Under the pieces are notes generated by a model. The model made no database searches. It worked only from the letters and a program-made list of their open reading frames with translations, and was not told the origin of the DNA. This document shows positions 7,751 through 16,007 of a DNA stretch of 38,216 bases, one piece after another; within the stretch, counting starts at the first letter, position 1; every line of letters begins with the position of its first letter. The position numbers and the translations under genes are program-made. Source of the DNA: Methanosarcinaceae archaeon (GTDB lineage: Archaea > Halobacteriota > Methanosarcinia > Methanosarcinales > Methanosarcinaceae); contig JAIOTO010000004.1 in the NCBI GenBank assembly GCA_021106765.1, forward strand, positions 1 through 38,216. Direction: 5' to 3'.

Positions 7751-9520
7751 TTACTCTTCCACATTGTAATAGTAGTACTCACCCTTGGATTTCTGCTCTC
7801 GATCCAGATGAGAACCTTTCTTGTTCACCCGTGGACGGGATGTGTCCTCGTCACGCCTGAAAGTGATGTCAAGATTCGATAGGAAATGATTCATACCGGC
7901 CTGCATACTGGTCGGCAAATGAGCCTCACCATAGACCGCAGGCTCGCCCTCGAATACGATCAGGCGTTCGCTCAGCATATCGATCATGTATATGTCGTGA
8001 TCGACCACCATAGCGGTCTTTCCATTGTTCTCCGCAAATCGTTTGATGGTCTTTGTTGCCAGAGAGCGCTGTTCGACATCAAGATGAGCACTTGGCTCAT
8101 CCAGGATGTACATGTCCGCATCCCGTGTCAGACAGGCTGCAATAGCAACGCGCTGCAACTCACCACCACTAAGATCGTTGAGCTGTCTGTCATATAATTT
8201 TTCGAGCTGCAACGGTTTTGCGATCTCTGCCTCATAATAGCTGGTGTCAACCTTACTGGAGATACTACGCAGGAAGTACTTGACCTGCAAGGGCGTATCG
8301 ACCTTGATATACTGCGGTTTATAGGAAATATTGACATCAATATCAAGCTCTCCCTCATCAGGCACGATCTCCCCTGCGAGGATCTTTACAAATGTCGATT
8401 TACCGATACCATTGGGTCCGACGATGCCGATGACCTCCCCTTTTTTCAACGACCCGCCATCGGTACGCAGGGAAAAACCCTTGCTGTAACTCTTTGAGAA
8501 TTTGTCGTATTTCACAAGAGTAGCTACATTGGGACCTGTACGGGGAGGATGGACCTCGAATTTAATTGCATCTGGCCGGACACGCACATTCTCTTCGGGC
8601 AGATAGCCTTTGAGGTACTGGTTGATAGCGACACGCACACTCTTTGGATGGGTCACGACACCATACCCGGCCGGCATACCATAAGCTATGTGGACAACAT
8701 CCGAGAGCATGTCCAGTATGGCAAGATCGTGTTCCACTACGAGAACAGCTTTGTCCTTTGCAAGATCCTGTATAAGCTGGGATGTATTGATACGCTGATA
8801 AATGTCAAGATATGGACTGATCTCGTCAAAGAAATAGAAGTCAACGTCCCTGGCCGCACATGCCGCGATGGCGACCCTCTGCAATTCCCCACCACTGAGT
8901 TCTGTGATGGTACGATCAAGGATATGACCCAGATCGAGACGCTCGACCAGTTCATCCAGAACTCCACGTTCGTCCGTACTTTCAAGCAATTCCCGCGTCT
9001 TGCCCTGGAACGCTTTGGGTATAAGGTCAACATACTGGGGTTTCTGGGATACTTTCAGGCTACCGTCGGCGACCTTCTTGAAGTAATCATAGAACAAGGT
9101 ACCACTATAGTGCTCAAGGACCGTGTCCCAGTCACCCTCATTTTCACCAAAGTTGGGGATCAGAGTGCCGGATAGTATCTGTACAGAAGTACTCTTACCA
9201 ATACCATTCGGTCCCAGCATACCGCTCACCCGACCGGACTGGGGAACAGGCAGGCCATACAGGGCAAACCCGTTAGTTCCATAGCGGTGGGTGGGCACAG
9301 AGAGTTCTTCGGGCAGTCCTATGATCATGATCGCATCGAACGGGCATTTGTTCACACATATACCGCATCCCACACATAGCTCCTCAGAGATTATGGGTTT
9401 ATTGTCCTCACCAAAAACAATGGTCTCATCGCCGGTCCTCACACGTGGACAGTACTTCTCACATTCATGACTACATCGTCTAGGTTGACATCTATCCTTA
9501 TTTAATACTGCAATTCGCAT
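7751..9520 (-). CDS. ABCE1/Rli1 ribosome recycling ATPase
   Basis: ABCE1 splits ribosomes into subunits after termination, using two ATPase domains and two Fe-S clusters. The 589-aa length fits the family. The N-terminal 4Fe-4S cysteines are C11, C16, C20, C24 and C49, C52, C55, C59 (CVGCGICVNKCP). The first Walker A is GPNGIGKST at 103-111, with signature LSGGELQRV and DEISPYLD. The second domain repeats GPNGIGKST, LSGGELQRV and DEPSAHLD. The start is the ATG at 9520, with GGTGA five bases before it. An in-frame GTG at 9529 is less likely. The upstream neighbour on the same strand is an EMC6-like membrane protein. The tail is rich in Lys, Glu and Tyr. Confidence 0.97.
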   Translation of the reverse strand: MRIAVLNKDRCQPRRCSHECEKYCPRVRTGDETIVFGEDNKPIISEELCVGCGICVNKCPFDAIMIIGLPEELSVPTHRYGTNGFALYGLPVPQSGRVSGMLGPNGIGKSTSVQILSGTLIPNFGENEGDWDTVLEHYSGTLFYDYFKKVADGSLKVSQKPQYVDLIPKAFQGKTRELLESTDERGVLDELVERLDLGHILDRTITELSGGELQRVAIAACAARDVDFYFFDEISPYLDIYQRINTSQLIQDLAKDKAVLVVEHDLAILDMLSDVVHIAYGMPAGYGVVTHPKSVRVAINQYLKGYLPEENVRVRPDAIKFEVHPPRTGPNVATLVKYDKFSKSYSKGFSLRTDGGSLKKGEVIGIVGPNGIGKSTFVKILAGEIVPDEGELDIDVNISYKPQYIKVDTPLQVKYFLRSISSKVDTSYYEAEIAKPLQLEKLYDRQLNDLSGGELQRVAIAACLTRDADMYILDEPSAHLDVEQRSLATKTIKRFAENNGKTAMVVDHDIYMIDMLSERLIVFEGEPAVYGEAHLPTSMQAGMNHFLSNLDITFRRDEDTSRPRVNKKGSHLDREQKSKGEYYYYNVEE

Positions 9521-9558
9521 GCTGATCACCCGTAAATATCTATCGTTCGCCCAATATT

Positions 9559-9566
9559 AAAAAAAA
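9559..9566 (-). terminator. T-run terminator after the EMC6-like gene
   Basis: Eight T in a row on the minus strand begin 12 bp after the TAA of the 9579-9980 gene. Oligo-T runs are the usual archaeal intrinsic terminator. The same AT-rich stretch (TTTTAATA) could act as the ABCE1 TATA region about 38 bp before its ATG. Confidence 0.5.
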
Positions 9567-9578
9567 CATAATATCCCA

Positions 9579-9980
9579 TTAATTGAGCATCAATGTCCAT
9601 GTTACAAGACAGAAATCAATTACAAGGAACTCAACGTACAGCCAATCCTTTATACCGAAATCCTTCGGGTCGATCTTGATCAGAGGGAGGATGAGGCGCT
9701 GGGCATAATATGCAAGTATGGCAATAATAGTAAGTATTGCATACCATTTCGTCTCCAGGGCAGAACCTAGCATGAAATATGCCATCATTCCTGCCACAAC
9801 ACCAAGAAAAGAAGCAAACGCGGTCTTCACAATACTATTTAAGTGGTCCGCCCGTTTTTCCACAGGAGTCTTCGCTTTGAACTTACTGACACTGGCACTT
9901 GCCCCGGAATCAGACTTTGAACCCGAGGTAGATCCCTTGCGGTCCTTTTTCCTGGAATTGCTTTTTTCTGTATTCTTCAA
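9579..9980 (-). CDS. EMC6-like small membrane protein
   Basis: This 133-aa protein begins with a hydrophilic Lys/Ser-rich stretch of about 45 residues. Three membrane segments follow (about 53-72, 79-100 and 112-132). The C-terminal pattern DFGIKDWLYVEF, then a segment ending VTWTLMLN, matches what I know of archaeal EMC6-family proteins. EMC6 is a core subunit of the eukaryotic ER membrane protein complex, a membrane insertase. The start appears to be TTG at 9980, with GGAG ten bases upstream; no ATG occurs before the first membrane segment. It lies upstream of ABCE1 on the same strand, which is suggestive for a role near the ribosome. Assignment is by recollection of the family pattern. Confidence 0.72.
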   Translation of the reverse strand: MKNTEKSNSRKKDRKGSTSGSKSDSGASASVSKFKAKTPVEKRADHLNSIVKTAFASFLGVVAGMMAYFMLGSALETKWYAILTIIAILAYYAQRLILPLIKIDPKDFGIKDWLYVEFLVIDFCLVTWTLMLN

Positions 9981-10074
9981 TTGAGGTATTCTCCTGGAGC
10001 AATATTGTGATCTAGATGTTCATACAACAACAAGGACATATATAAACGTTTATTCGTGGTCACTTTGACAATGA

Positions 10075-11100
10075 TCAGGCAAACTCATTACTCAGAACAT
10101 TGCTGATCCCGTCGATGGAAATAGCATCCTTCCCCAGAGACCGCAGATGTGATGCGAATTTTTCCGGACGATCCCCCGAGGGATGATAAACGATCGTGAC
10201 CTCGGGATCGATCGCCTCGACCATATTGACCAGCCCCCCGGCATCCAGATGGTCGCTTATCTGTATCGAAGGATATCGATAATCCGATCTACCTGTCATC
10301 ACATATTTTGCTCTTTTGTGAGGGAGCTTTTTCAGATCCCAGGGAGGTACTATACAAATATCCTCCTCTCCACAATCTTCAAGTCCCACAAGTTCACCTG
10401 CATCCTCAAGCAGACTGCGTGTCAGCTGCAGGGATCTGTCCTCCATTGCAATAGCACCACTATAACCAATATCCCGCAGAAGTTCAACAGCACGCTGGGC
10501 CTTGCCAAAAGCATACGCTCCGAATGCCACGCTGCAATTATTTTCCACAGCATCCCTGAATCCAAAGATATCATCTTCAAAATGACAGGAAGGGTCTGTC
10601 GGGTCCCCATAGTTGGCCTCGGTGATCAGTACATCACATTTGGGAAGGGCTGAGGTATCCTTCACATCACCTGTGACCAGAATGCGAGTCCCCACCTCGT
10701 TTGTCCAGTAGAAAGCAACCGCACCTGCCGTATGGCCTGTGGAATAGGTCTGCACGGTCACACCGTTGACTTCGATGCTCTCCCCCGTACCAACCGTAGA
10801 CCCTTTATACTCCTTATCGTGACGTATTTCAAGCGCAACCGCGGTCTTGTCCGTACATACCGAACGTTCCGAGAGCATGGCCGACTTCCCATGATGATCT
10901 GAATGTGCATGTGTTACAAGATATGCATCCGGTTGGATATGCTTCTTGGGAACGCGAGTGGAATCAATGGAAAAAGTATTGAGGTTACCATCGTCGGATC
11001 TGAAACGTACAGCAAGGTGGGGTTTAAACGTACCACGTGAATTCTTCTGGCGACATGCCAGCACACCCATATCGATCAAACGCTTCAAATCATACCTCAC
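10075..11100 (-). CDS. metallo-beta-lactamase-fold nuclease, RNA 3'-end processing/exonuclease-like
   Basis: This 341-aa protein has the MBL metal motif H64-x-H66-x-D68-H69 (THAHSDHHG), a second histidine in STGHTAGA, an aspartate in LVTGDVKDTSALP and a late SDHLDAGG motif. The late motif resembles the SDH(A)D element of beta-CASP RNA/DNA nucleases such as CPSF73-like and exonuclease-type archaeal proteins. It would bind two zinc ions and cut nucleic acid in the cytoplasm. The insert between the MBL parts is shorter than in full aCPSF1. The start is probably GTG at 11100, inside a 12-bp palindrome. ATG 11070 (MGVLACRQK) is a possible alternative. It is transcribed alone, about 90 bp upstream of the EMC6-like gene. 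Substrate unknown. Confidence 0.82.
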   Translation of the reverse strand: MRYDLKRLIDMGVLACRQKNSRGTFKPHLAVRFRSDDGNLNTFSIDSTRVPKKHIQPDAYLVTHAHSDHHGKSAMLSERSVCTDKTAVALEIRHDKEYKGSTVGTGESIEVNGVTVQTYSTGHTAGAVAFYWTNEVGTRILVTGDVKDTSALPKCDVLITEANYGDPTDPSCHFEDDIFGFRDAVENNCSVAFGAYAFGKAQRAVELLRDIGYSGAIAMEDRSLQLTRSLLEDAGELVGLEDCGEEDICIVPPWDLKKLPHKRAKYVMTGRSDYRYPSIQISDHLDAGGLVNMVEAIDPEVTIVYHPSGDRPEKFASHLRSLGKDAISIDGISNVLSNEFA

Positions 11101-11106
11101 GTGAGG
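11095..11106. repeat. perfect 12-bp palindrome over the nuclease start codon
   Basis: CCTCACGTGAGG is its own reverse complement. Its right half on the minus strand supplies the GTG start of the nuclease gene. It could be a protein-binding site or chance. Confidence 0.5.
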
Positions 11107-11333
11107 AATGGAAGTTCAGGTATTTACGTGTTTTCTTGAAACTGGTTTCTGTTTGACAAAAACACAAGCGGATTGAAGTTCCTGACCAATATAAATAAAC
11201 TCTTCTGAATGAATGAGTTTTTGTGCTTTGTGAACAATGATAGATATATCAGATGCTTAACTCAGGAATACTGAAGTGGATCAAATTATCGATATACAAA
11301 TATTAATGGGACTTTAAAAACTCGGTGACTATA

Positions 11334-12302
11334 ATGTGGACCATAGCAAGATCTTTTCGGATCATGGTAATATTGTCGATCCTTATCGTGTTGATCGTAT
11401 CAAGCGGATGTATTCGAGATTTTGAGGACGAGAGCTATCTCAGTATCACAGCCATGGATATTTCTGCAGAGAGTATCAGGACCAGCTATATGGTCATCAA
11501 TGTTACCACCTATGTTGAGAACCATGGCGGGTCAAGCGGGAATACTTCTATTCTGTTAAAAGCGTTCAACACAGAGACCGATCTCCTTGAGGTGCAGAGA
11601 CTGGATGAGATCAACATCATCGGAAAAGAAAAAACTATAAGCATTCCCCTGACACTTGAACTGCCTAAAAAGGATGGGTACAGGATCATTGCCACGATCT
11701 TTGAAGACGACGTGAAGAAAAGCAGTGGAAAAGTCACGCTCTATAATCTGGAAGAATTGCAGGCGGATGTAATGGACATAGGGATCGAGATCGAGGAGAT
11801 GGATTTCATCGTTCGGGAAGTGGATGGAGGACAGGTTATGATCCAGAATGACATCTACCTCACAAACGAAGGAAGGGATACGAGTGCGGATTATCAGGTG
11901 CTCATAAAAGCACGGGAAATGGATACCAGGCTGATCGTAGACAAGATCTGGACGCACACGGGCAAGATCGAACCTGAGACCACTATCATACAAACTGTGG
12001 AACTAGCAGTGCCGGATCAGCACAATTATGTTGTTGAAGTTATCGTGTGGAGGAATGATACCATTGTCAAACGCGGGGAAGATCATGTACAGCTCAGACC
12101 TGAGATGATAATGGATGAAGATACACACATAGAGACCAAAAATATTGAAACCAGCATCTTTGTACAGGAAGAGGAAGATATGAGCCGGGATTATTACGAT
12201 AAGGCAACACAGGATGAAATGGCGATGCCCGGGTTTGGAGTATTGTTGACAATGGCATCCATACTGTCACTGACGATAATACTGAGGAGGAGAATGAAAT
12301 GA
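11334..12302 (+). CDS. secreted PGF-CTERM surface protein with lipobox-like N-terminus
   Basis: This 322-aa protein has a signal sequence (about residues 1-28, ending LIVLIVSSGC) and an outside part of two beta domains with phrases such as NVTTYVENHGGSSGN and NDIYLTNEGRDTSADYQV. The C-terminus reads MPGFGVLLTMASILSLTI, then RRRMK: a PGF motif, a membrane segment and a basic tail, which is the archaeosortase A (PGF-CTERM) signal. The start is ATG 11334, with GGTGA seven bases before it; an in-frame GTG at 11325 overlaps that site. SSGC resembles a lipobox but has S at -3, so lipidation is uncertain. The next gene overlaps its stop by 4 bp (ATGA). Ligand and role unknown. Confidence 0.85.
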   Translation: MWTIARSFRIMVILSILIVLIVSSGCIRDFEDESYLSITAMDISAESIRTSYMVINVTTYVENHGGSSGNTSILLKAFNTETDLLEVQRLDEINIIGKEKTISIPLTLELPKKDGYRIIATIFEDDVKKSSGKVTLYNLEELQADVMDIGIEIEEMDFIVREVDGGQVMIQNDIYLTNEGRDTSADYQVLIKAREMDTRLIVDKIWTHTGKIEPETTIIQTVELAVPDQHNYVVEVIVWRNDTIVKRGEDHVQLRPEMIMDEDTHIETKNIETSIFVQEEEDMSRDYYDKATQDEMAMPGFGVLLTMASILSLTIILRRRMK

Positions 12303-12535
12303 TAGATACTATTCAGGATAAAAAGCCTAAAATGGAGGAATATTTCAAGAAGGGTATATTTGTCCTTGCCATGATGTTCCTTGTGGTATCCAGTTTTCAG
12401 CTCTATTTTTCAATCGATAGAATACTTCAGACATGGTTTGAATACCAGTATGTCCCCATTTTCAAATCCTTTTACAACCTCGCAGTAGTGGGAATCAGCC
12501 TCTATATAATGAGACTATATTTTGTAAAACGATAA
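12299..12535 (+). CDS. small two-segment membrane protein, unknown function
   Basis: I do not recognise this 78-aa protein. It has a charged N-terminus (KPKMEEYFKKG) and two membrane segments, about 19-40 (GIFVLAMMFLVVSSFQLYF) and 56-74, ending in a basic VKR. It starts in the ATGA overlap with the PGF-CTERM protein gene, so the two are translationally coupled and probably act together at the membrane. Confidence 0.75.
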   Translation: MIDTIQDKKPKMEEYFKKGIFVLAMMFLVVSSFQLYFSIDRILQTWFEYQYVPIFKSFYNLAVVGISLYIMRLYFVKR

Positions 12536-12606
12536 ATATACTGGTAATTCTTAGATCAAAAGGCAATTCTTTTGGCGGAATGACGAAACCTCTGAATTAT
12601 ATCTGG

Positions 12607-12900
12607 TCATCGACGCCAAAAGACCTGATGGGGAAAAAAGGAAAAGGAGTTACAGTACAGTATATCGATGCTGGTAACCCCTGTAAAGCGCTTGACCTCT
12701 GCATCATCTTTCGTAATTATAAGAGTTGGAACCGCATGGATGCCATATTTACCCGCCAGGGCATTATCCTTATCCACATCGATCTCTCTGACATCCACCT
12801 TATCGCCCATTTCCTTTTCGATCTCTTCGAGAATAGGTTTCTGCATTCTGCAGGGGCCACACCATGTTGCACTGAAATCCATTAGTACTACTTCGCTCAT
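12607..12900 (-). CDS. trxA: thioredoxin
   Basis: This small thiol-disulphide oxidoreductase (97 aa) has the active site WCGPC near residues 13-17 and the cis-proline in HAVPTLI near 57-63, within the full beta-alpha core. The start ATG 12900 has a GGTGAG ribosome site seven bases before it; a GTG lies two codons upstream. The C-terminus is odd. After FTGVTSIDIL the protein runs on as YCNSFSFFPHQVFWRR through pyrimidine-rich DNA, with no helix-like pattern. A 5-bp tandem duplication (plus strand TACAG-TACAG, 12651-12660) lies exactly there. With one copy the frame would end after TSIDIL. The promoter region carries a long inverted repeat, noted separately. Confidence 0.92.
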   Translation of the reverse strand: MSEVVLMDFSATWCGPCRMQKPILEEIEKEMGDKVDVREIDVDKDNALAGKYGIHAVPTLIITKDDAEVKRFTGVTSIDILYCNSFSFFPHQVFWRR

Positions 12901-12959
12901 TTTCACTCACCTGTTTATAACTGTATCTTATCTACTTCAATGGTCTGCTTCTGTTATCA

Positions 12960-12988
12960 TTTATACCGCATTATATATTATGCGGTAT
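12960..12988 (-). promoter_or_regulatory. thioredoxin TATA box overlapped by 9-bp inverted repeat (candidate operator)
   Basis: Arms ATACCGCAT (12963-12971) and ATGCGGTAT (12980-12988) are perfect inverted repeats around an 8-base AT spacer. On the minus strand a TATAAA (12965-12960) sits at the inner edge and overlaps one arm. Transcription from it would start near 12936 and give a leader of about 36 bases with the GGTGAG site. A further half-site ATACCGC lies at 13030-13036. A repressor bound here would block the TATA box. A hairpin terminator for the upstream cofE operon is the alternative. Confidence 0.55.
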
Positions 12989-13042
12989 TGTAAGCTTCTC
13001 ACAAAACCACGCATTTATCATATAAAAGGATACCGCTTGTCC

Positions 13043-13792
13043 TCACGATCGTCTGATATTGCTGTAGTACATACACTCATCCCGTGAGAACATCGGCATC
13101 TCCTCCGACCCTTCGACAATCGTTACCGGTGCATTGCGAACCAGTACACAGGGTATTCCCTCGTCTGCCTCACCCATCAGCAATTGTGCTGCAGACACAA
13201 GATTGTCCGCAACGGCCTTGTGCGTTATGTGCAACATCTTCCCGTAGAGATCACGCTCGCCCCTGGCATCCTCCACCGGTACAATGCCCGAGGTGCCCAG
13301 GGCAACCCCTACGCAACCAAGCCGCATGGGCTGGGTCCTGCTATCCCCGATTATCACGCCCACATGGCATCCATAGCACTCTTCGATCCTTTCCCGTATC
13401 ATTGCGGCACTGCGCTGCGTATTCTCGGGCAGGAGCACCACCCATCCATCCGGAGCGTTAGAGCCATCGATACCAGCGTTGGGGGACAGGTTCCCCCCGG
13501 TAATTGTAAGCGCAGCACCGGGTACACCGCCGAATACCTCATCACATTCCTGCAACACAAGCTCCATCTCACGGGGATCCAGTGCATATTGGTCCGCAAG
13601 CTCCCGGGCCCGCTTGCCGGGATGAACATCACACAACTGTACCAGTCTGCCTTCGGCAGTGGCCACTGCCGATTCTGCCAGCACCAATACGTCGCCATCC
13701 TGCGGGCACACGTGTATTTCACCAAAGGACTGCACCAGCACGTCCAGCAGATCATCACCAGCCTTTATGAGAGGGGTCCGTATCCCGAACAT
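13043..13792 (-). CDS. cofE: coenzyme F420-0:L-glutamate ligase
   Basis: CofE (249 aa, usual length) adds one or two glutamates to F420-0 using GTP and divalent metal, finishing the hydride carrier F420 of methanogens. The family signatures are visible: NAGIDGSNAPDGW, which holds metal/substrate residues, and IIGDSRTQPMRLGCVGVALG. The start is taken at ATG 13792 (MFGIRTPLI). A TTG two codons upstream is possible. It follows thiC by 28 bp on the same strand, so metF, thiC and cofE look like one operon. There is no clear ribosome site, so coupling to thiC translation is likely. Confidence 0.95.
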   Translation of the reverse strand: MFGIRTPLIKAGDDLLDVLVQSFGEIHVCPQDGDVLVLAESAVATAEGRLVQLCDVHPGKRARELADQYALDPREMELVLQECDEVFGGVPGAALTITGGNLSPNAGIDGSNAPDGWVVLLPENTQRSAAMIRERIEECYGCHVGVIIGDSRTQPMRLGCVGVALGTSGIVPVEDARGERDLYGKMLHITHKAVADNLVSAAQLLMGEADEGIPCVLVRNAPVTIVEGSEEMPMFSRDECMYYSNIRRS

Positions 13793-13820
13793 CTGCAATG
13801 ACGGAGGCTCAGCTTCCAGC

Positions 13821-15074
13821 TCACACCCCTCCGGACAGATAATCTTTCATGATCTTTATGGCACAATATTCCCCACACATGGTGCATGGCCCTGTCACAG
13901 GACACATATCCTGTGGACGATCCGGATCGATGGATACCTCCATTTGCCCCTGCCAGTCGAACTGTGCACGACGTCTGGCAAGAACTCTGTCCTGCTCATC
14001 GGCACCATACTTCATCGAATCCCCGATATGAGCCGCGATCCTGAATGCGATCAGACCCTCCCTGACCTGTTCGGGCGTGGGAAGTGCAAGGTGTTCGGAC
14101 GGTGTGATATAGCACAGGTAATCCGCACCAGCCCCACTGGCCATGCTCGCCCCCACTGCACCTGCAATGTGATCATACCCCATTGCAATATCCGTAGGTA
14201 GCGGTCCTGCCACGAACAAAGGAAAATCCGAACGGGTGCGGAATAATTCTATATATTCAGGAATGGACTTTGCCTGTACATGCCCACCCATACCTTCAAT
14301 GATCACCTGCACCCCTGCTATGTTGGCCCTACGAGCAAGCTCCACGTTCGCCTCGATCTCCATCAGCTGGGCATCATCACATCGATCATGCACACAACCG
14401 CTGCGCATCGTATTGCCCAGGGAGAGCACCACATCCCTTTCATGCAGGATAGCAAGGACCTCATCAAAGTGTTCGAGGAAGGGGTTCTCACAACCATCCC
14501 TCAGCATCATGACACTGGTAAAAGAACCACCCTTGGACACCATGCCCATGATCCGTCCCGAACCCCTCAGGGACTCGAGCATATCCCTCCCCACACAATG
14601 CAACACCACAGAGCTAACGCCCTCTCTCACATGTTGTTTGAGATATGAAAGAATATCATCTCCTGTTACTGACTCCATGCCACATTCGACGATCGCCTGA
14701 TAGATGGGGACCGTGGTGATCGGGAGTATGGTGTTCTCAAACACCTTTTTCCGTATATCGGAGATCTCACCTCCCATGGATAGATCGGTGATGGTATCAG
14801 CACCGTACTTCTGGGCGATCAGCACTTTTTCGATCTCGGCCTTAGGATCAATACTTGCCGAGGATGTGCCCAGGTTGACATTGATCTTGGTGCTGGCCCC
14901 TTTTCCTATGGCAACCGGTGGGCACTCGTCCCTGACCATAATAACAAGACTCCCATCTGCAACCCTGGAAAGGACTGTATCCTCATCCAGATGTTCCATC
15001 GCTGCGACATGCTCCATCTCAGGTGTCAACCTTCCGTTCCTTGCATGACCTATCTGTGTATCTTTCATGATCAT
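13821..15074 (-). CDS. thiC: phosphomethylpyrimidine synthase
   Basis: ThiC (417 aa) is a radical SAM enzyme that turns the purine intermediate AIR into hydroxymethylpyrimidine phosphate for thiamine. Typical stretches are visible: VNLGTSSASIDP, DLSMGGEI, EGMGGHVQAKSIPEYI and HIAGAVGASMASGAGADYLCYITPSEHL. The Fe-S cysteines at the C-terminus are C397, C400 and C404 (CTMCGEYC), a C-x2-C-x3-C spacing rather than the C-x2-C-x4-C of the well-studied bacterial and plant enzymes. I think this is a variant of the shorter archaeal type, but cannot confirm it. Two ATGs (15074, 15068) follow a GGTGA site, at 4 and 10 bases. It lies 28 bp after metF. Confidence 0.96.
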   Translation of the reverse strand: MIMKDTQIGHARNGRLTPEMEHVAAMEHLDEDTVLSRVADGSLVIMVRDECPPVAIGKGASTKINVNLGTSSASIDPKAEIEKVLIAQKYGADTITDLSMGGEISDIRKKVFENTILPITTVPIYQAIVECGMESVTGDDILSYLKQHVREGVSSVVLHCVGRDMLESLRGSGRIMGMVSKGGSFTSVMMLRDGCENPFLEHFDEVLAILHERDVVLSLGNTMRSGCVHDRCDDAQLMEIEANVELARRANIAGVQVIIEGMGGHVQAKSIPEYIELFRTRSDFPLFVAGPLPTDIAMGYDHIAGAVGASMASGAGADYLCYITPSEHLALPTPEQVREGLIAFRIAAHIGDSMKYGADEQDRVLARRRAQFDWQGQMEVSIDPDRPQDMCPVTGPCTMCGEYCAIKIMKDYLSGGV

Positions 15075-15102
15075 CCATTCACCATATCATTTTTTATATC
15101 CG

Positions 15103-15984
15103 TTATCGCAGTGCGGTCAACCCCGCCATTTCCAACAATTGTGGCGTGTTCATATGCCCTCCGATAGGCATCAGGTGGACCCCACGGCATATACCCCGAA
15201 GTTCCATAATTGTCCCTGCAGCGATCCTGAGACCTTCCTGTACGGGATCGTCCGCATTTTCCATTCGGCGTATGAGATCGTCGCCGACCCGAATACCCGG
15301 GATATTCTCATTCATAAAACGTGCCATGTTAGCCGAACGCAGAGGAATGATCCCTGCAATGACCGGCATCTCAACCGACTCGATCATACCCATGAACTCG
15401 GCGAACTGCTCAACATCATACACCGCCTGGGTCTGTATGAACTGCGTCCCCATACGGACCTTCTTTTTGAGCTTCAGCAACTGCATGGGTTGTTTGGGAT
15501 CGATATTGGACACAGCACCCACTACGAATTCGGGAGCGTCCTCCAGATCGTTACCGGCCAGATCATACCCCTCTTCCATGTTCTGTATCATTGACAAAAG
15601 CTGTATGGAATCCAGGTCGTACACCGGTTTTGCTCCCGGATGGTCACCTTTGGTGGTATGGTCACCGGACATCACGCAGACGTTCCTGAGACCCATTGCT
15701 GCTGCTCCCAGCAGGTCAGACTGAAGTGCTAAACGGTTACGGTCCCTGCAGGTCAATTGCATTATAACTTCATGACCTTCATCAAGCAGCGTTTTGCCAG
15801 CCGCCAATGGGCTCATCCGCATGACCGCCCGCTGGTTATCCGTGATGTTGATGGCATCCACCCATCCCCTGAGACGGACTGCGTCCGAAAGCATTGTCGA
15901 AGTATCGACGCCTTTGGGAGGCGAGACCTCGGCAGTTATGATAAAACGATCTGATCGGAGTGTATCATTGAATGTTGAGTACAT
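15103..15984 (-). CDS. metF: methylenetetrahydrofolate reductase, MetF-type
   Basis: MetF (293 aa, like bacterial MetF) interconverts methylene- and methyl-tetrahydrofolate in the cytoplasm. The TIM-barrel family shows IITAEVSPPKGVD near the N-terminus, AINITDNQRAVMRMSP, MQLTCRDRNRLALQSDLLGA and AMGLRNVCVMSGDH. The frame is open to 16152, but the family begins near ATG 15984 (MYSTFNDTL). A TATA-like CTTTTAAAC lies 27 bp before that ATG, so it is probably leaderless. The usual partner MetV lies at 17520-18134, now cut off by an opposite-strand ATPase gene. metF leads an operon with thiC and cofE. In Methanosarcina, folate serves biosynthesis while tetrahydrosarcinapterin serves methanogenesis; the same split is likely here. 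Confidence 0.93.
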   Translation of the reverse strand: MYSTFNDTLRSDRFIITAEVSPPKGVDTSTMLSDAVRLRGWVDAINITDNQRAVMRMSPLAAGKTLLDEGHEVIMQLTCRDRNRLALQSDLLGAAAMGLRNVCVMSGDHTTKGDHPGAKPVYDLDSIQLLSMIQNMEEGYDLAGNDLEDAPEFVVGAVSNIDPKQPMQLLKLKKKVRMGTQFIQTQAVYDVEQFAEFMGMIESVEMPVIAGIIPLRSANMARFMNENIPGIRVGDDLIRRMENADDPVQEGLRIAAGTIMELRGICRGVHLMPIGGHMNTPQLLEMAGLTALR

Positions 15985-16007
15985 CTTTGGGTAATATGCA
16001 GGTTTGG

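Noticed and set aside
11138-11149. GAAAC-type inverted repeat as a CRISPR repeat piece
   Set aside because: Only one short copy (GAAACTGGTTTC); no repeat-spacer array or cas gene in the window.
13184-13801. 205-aa plus-strand open frame
   Set aside because: Antisense to cofE, which is clearly the coding strand by its motifs.
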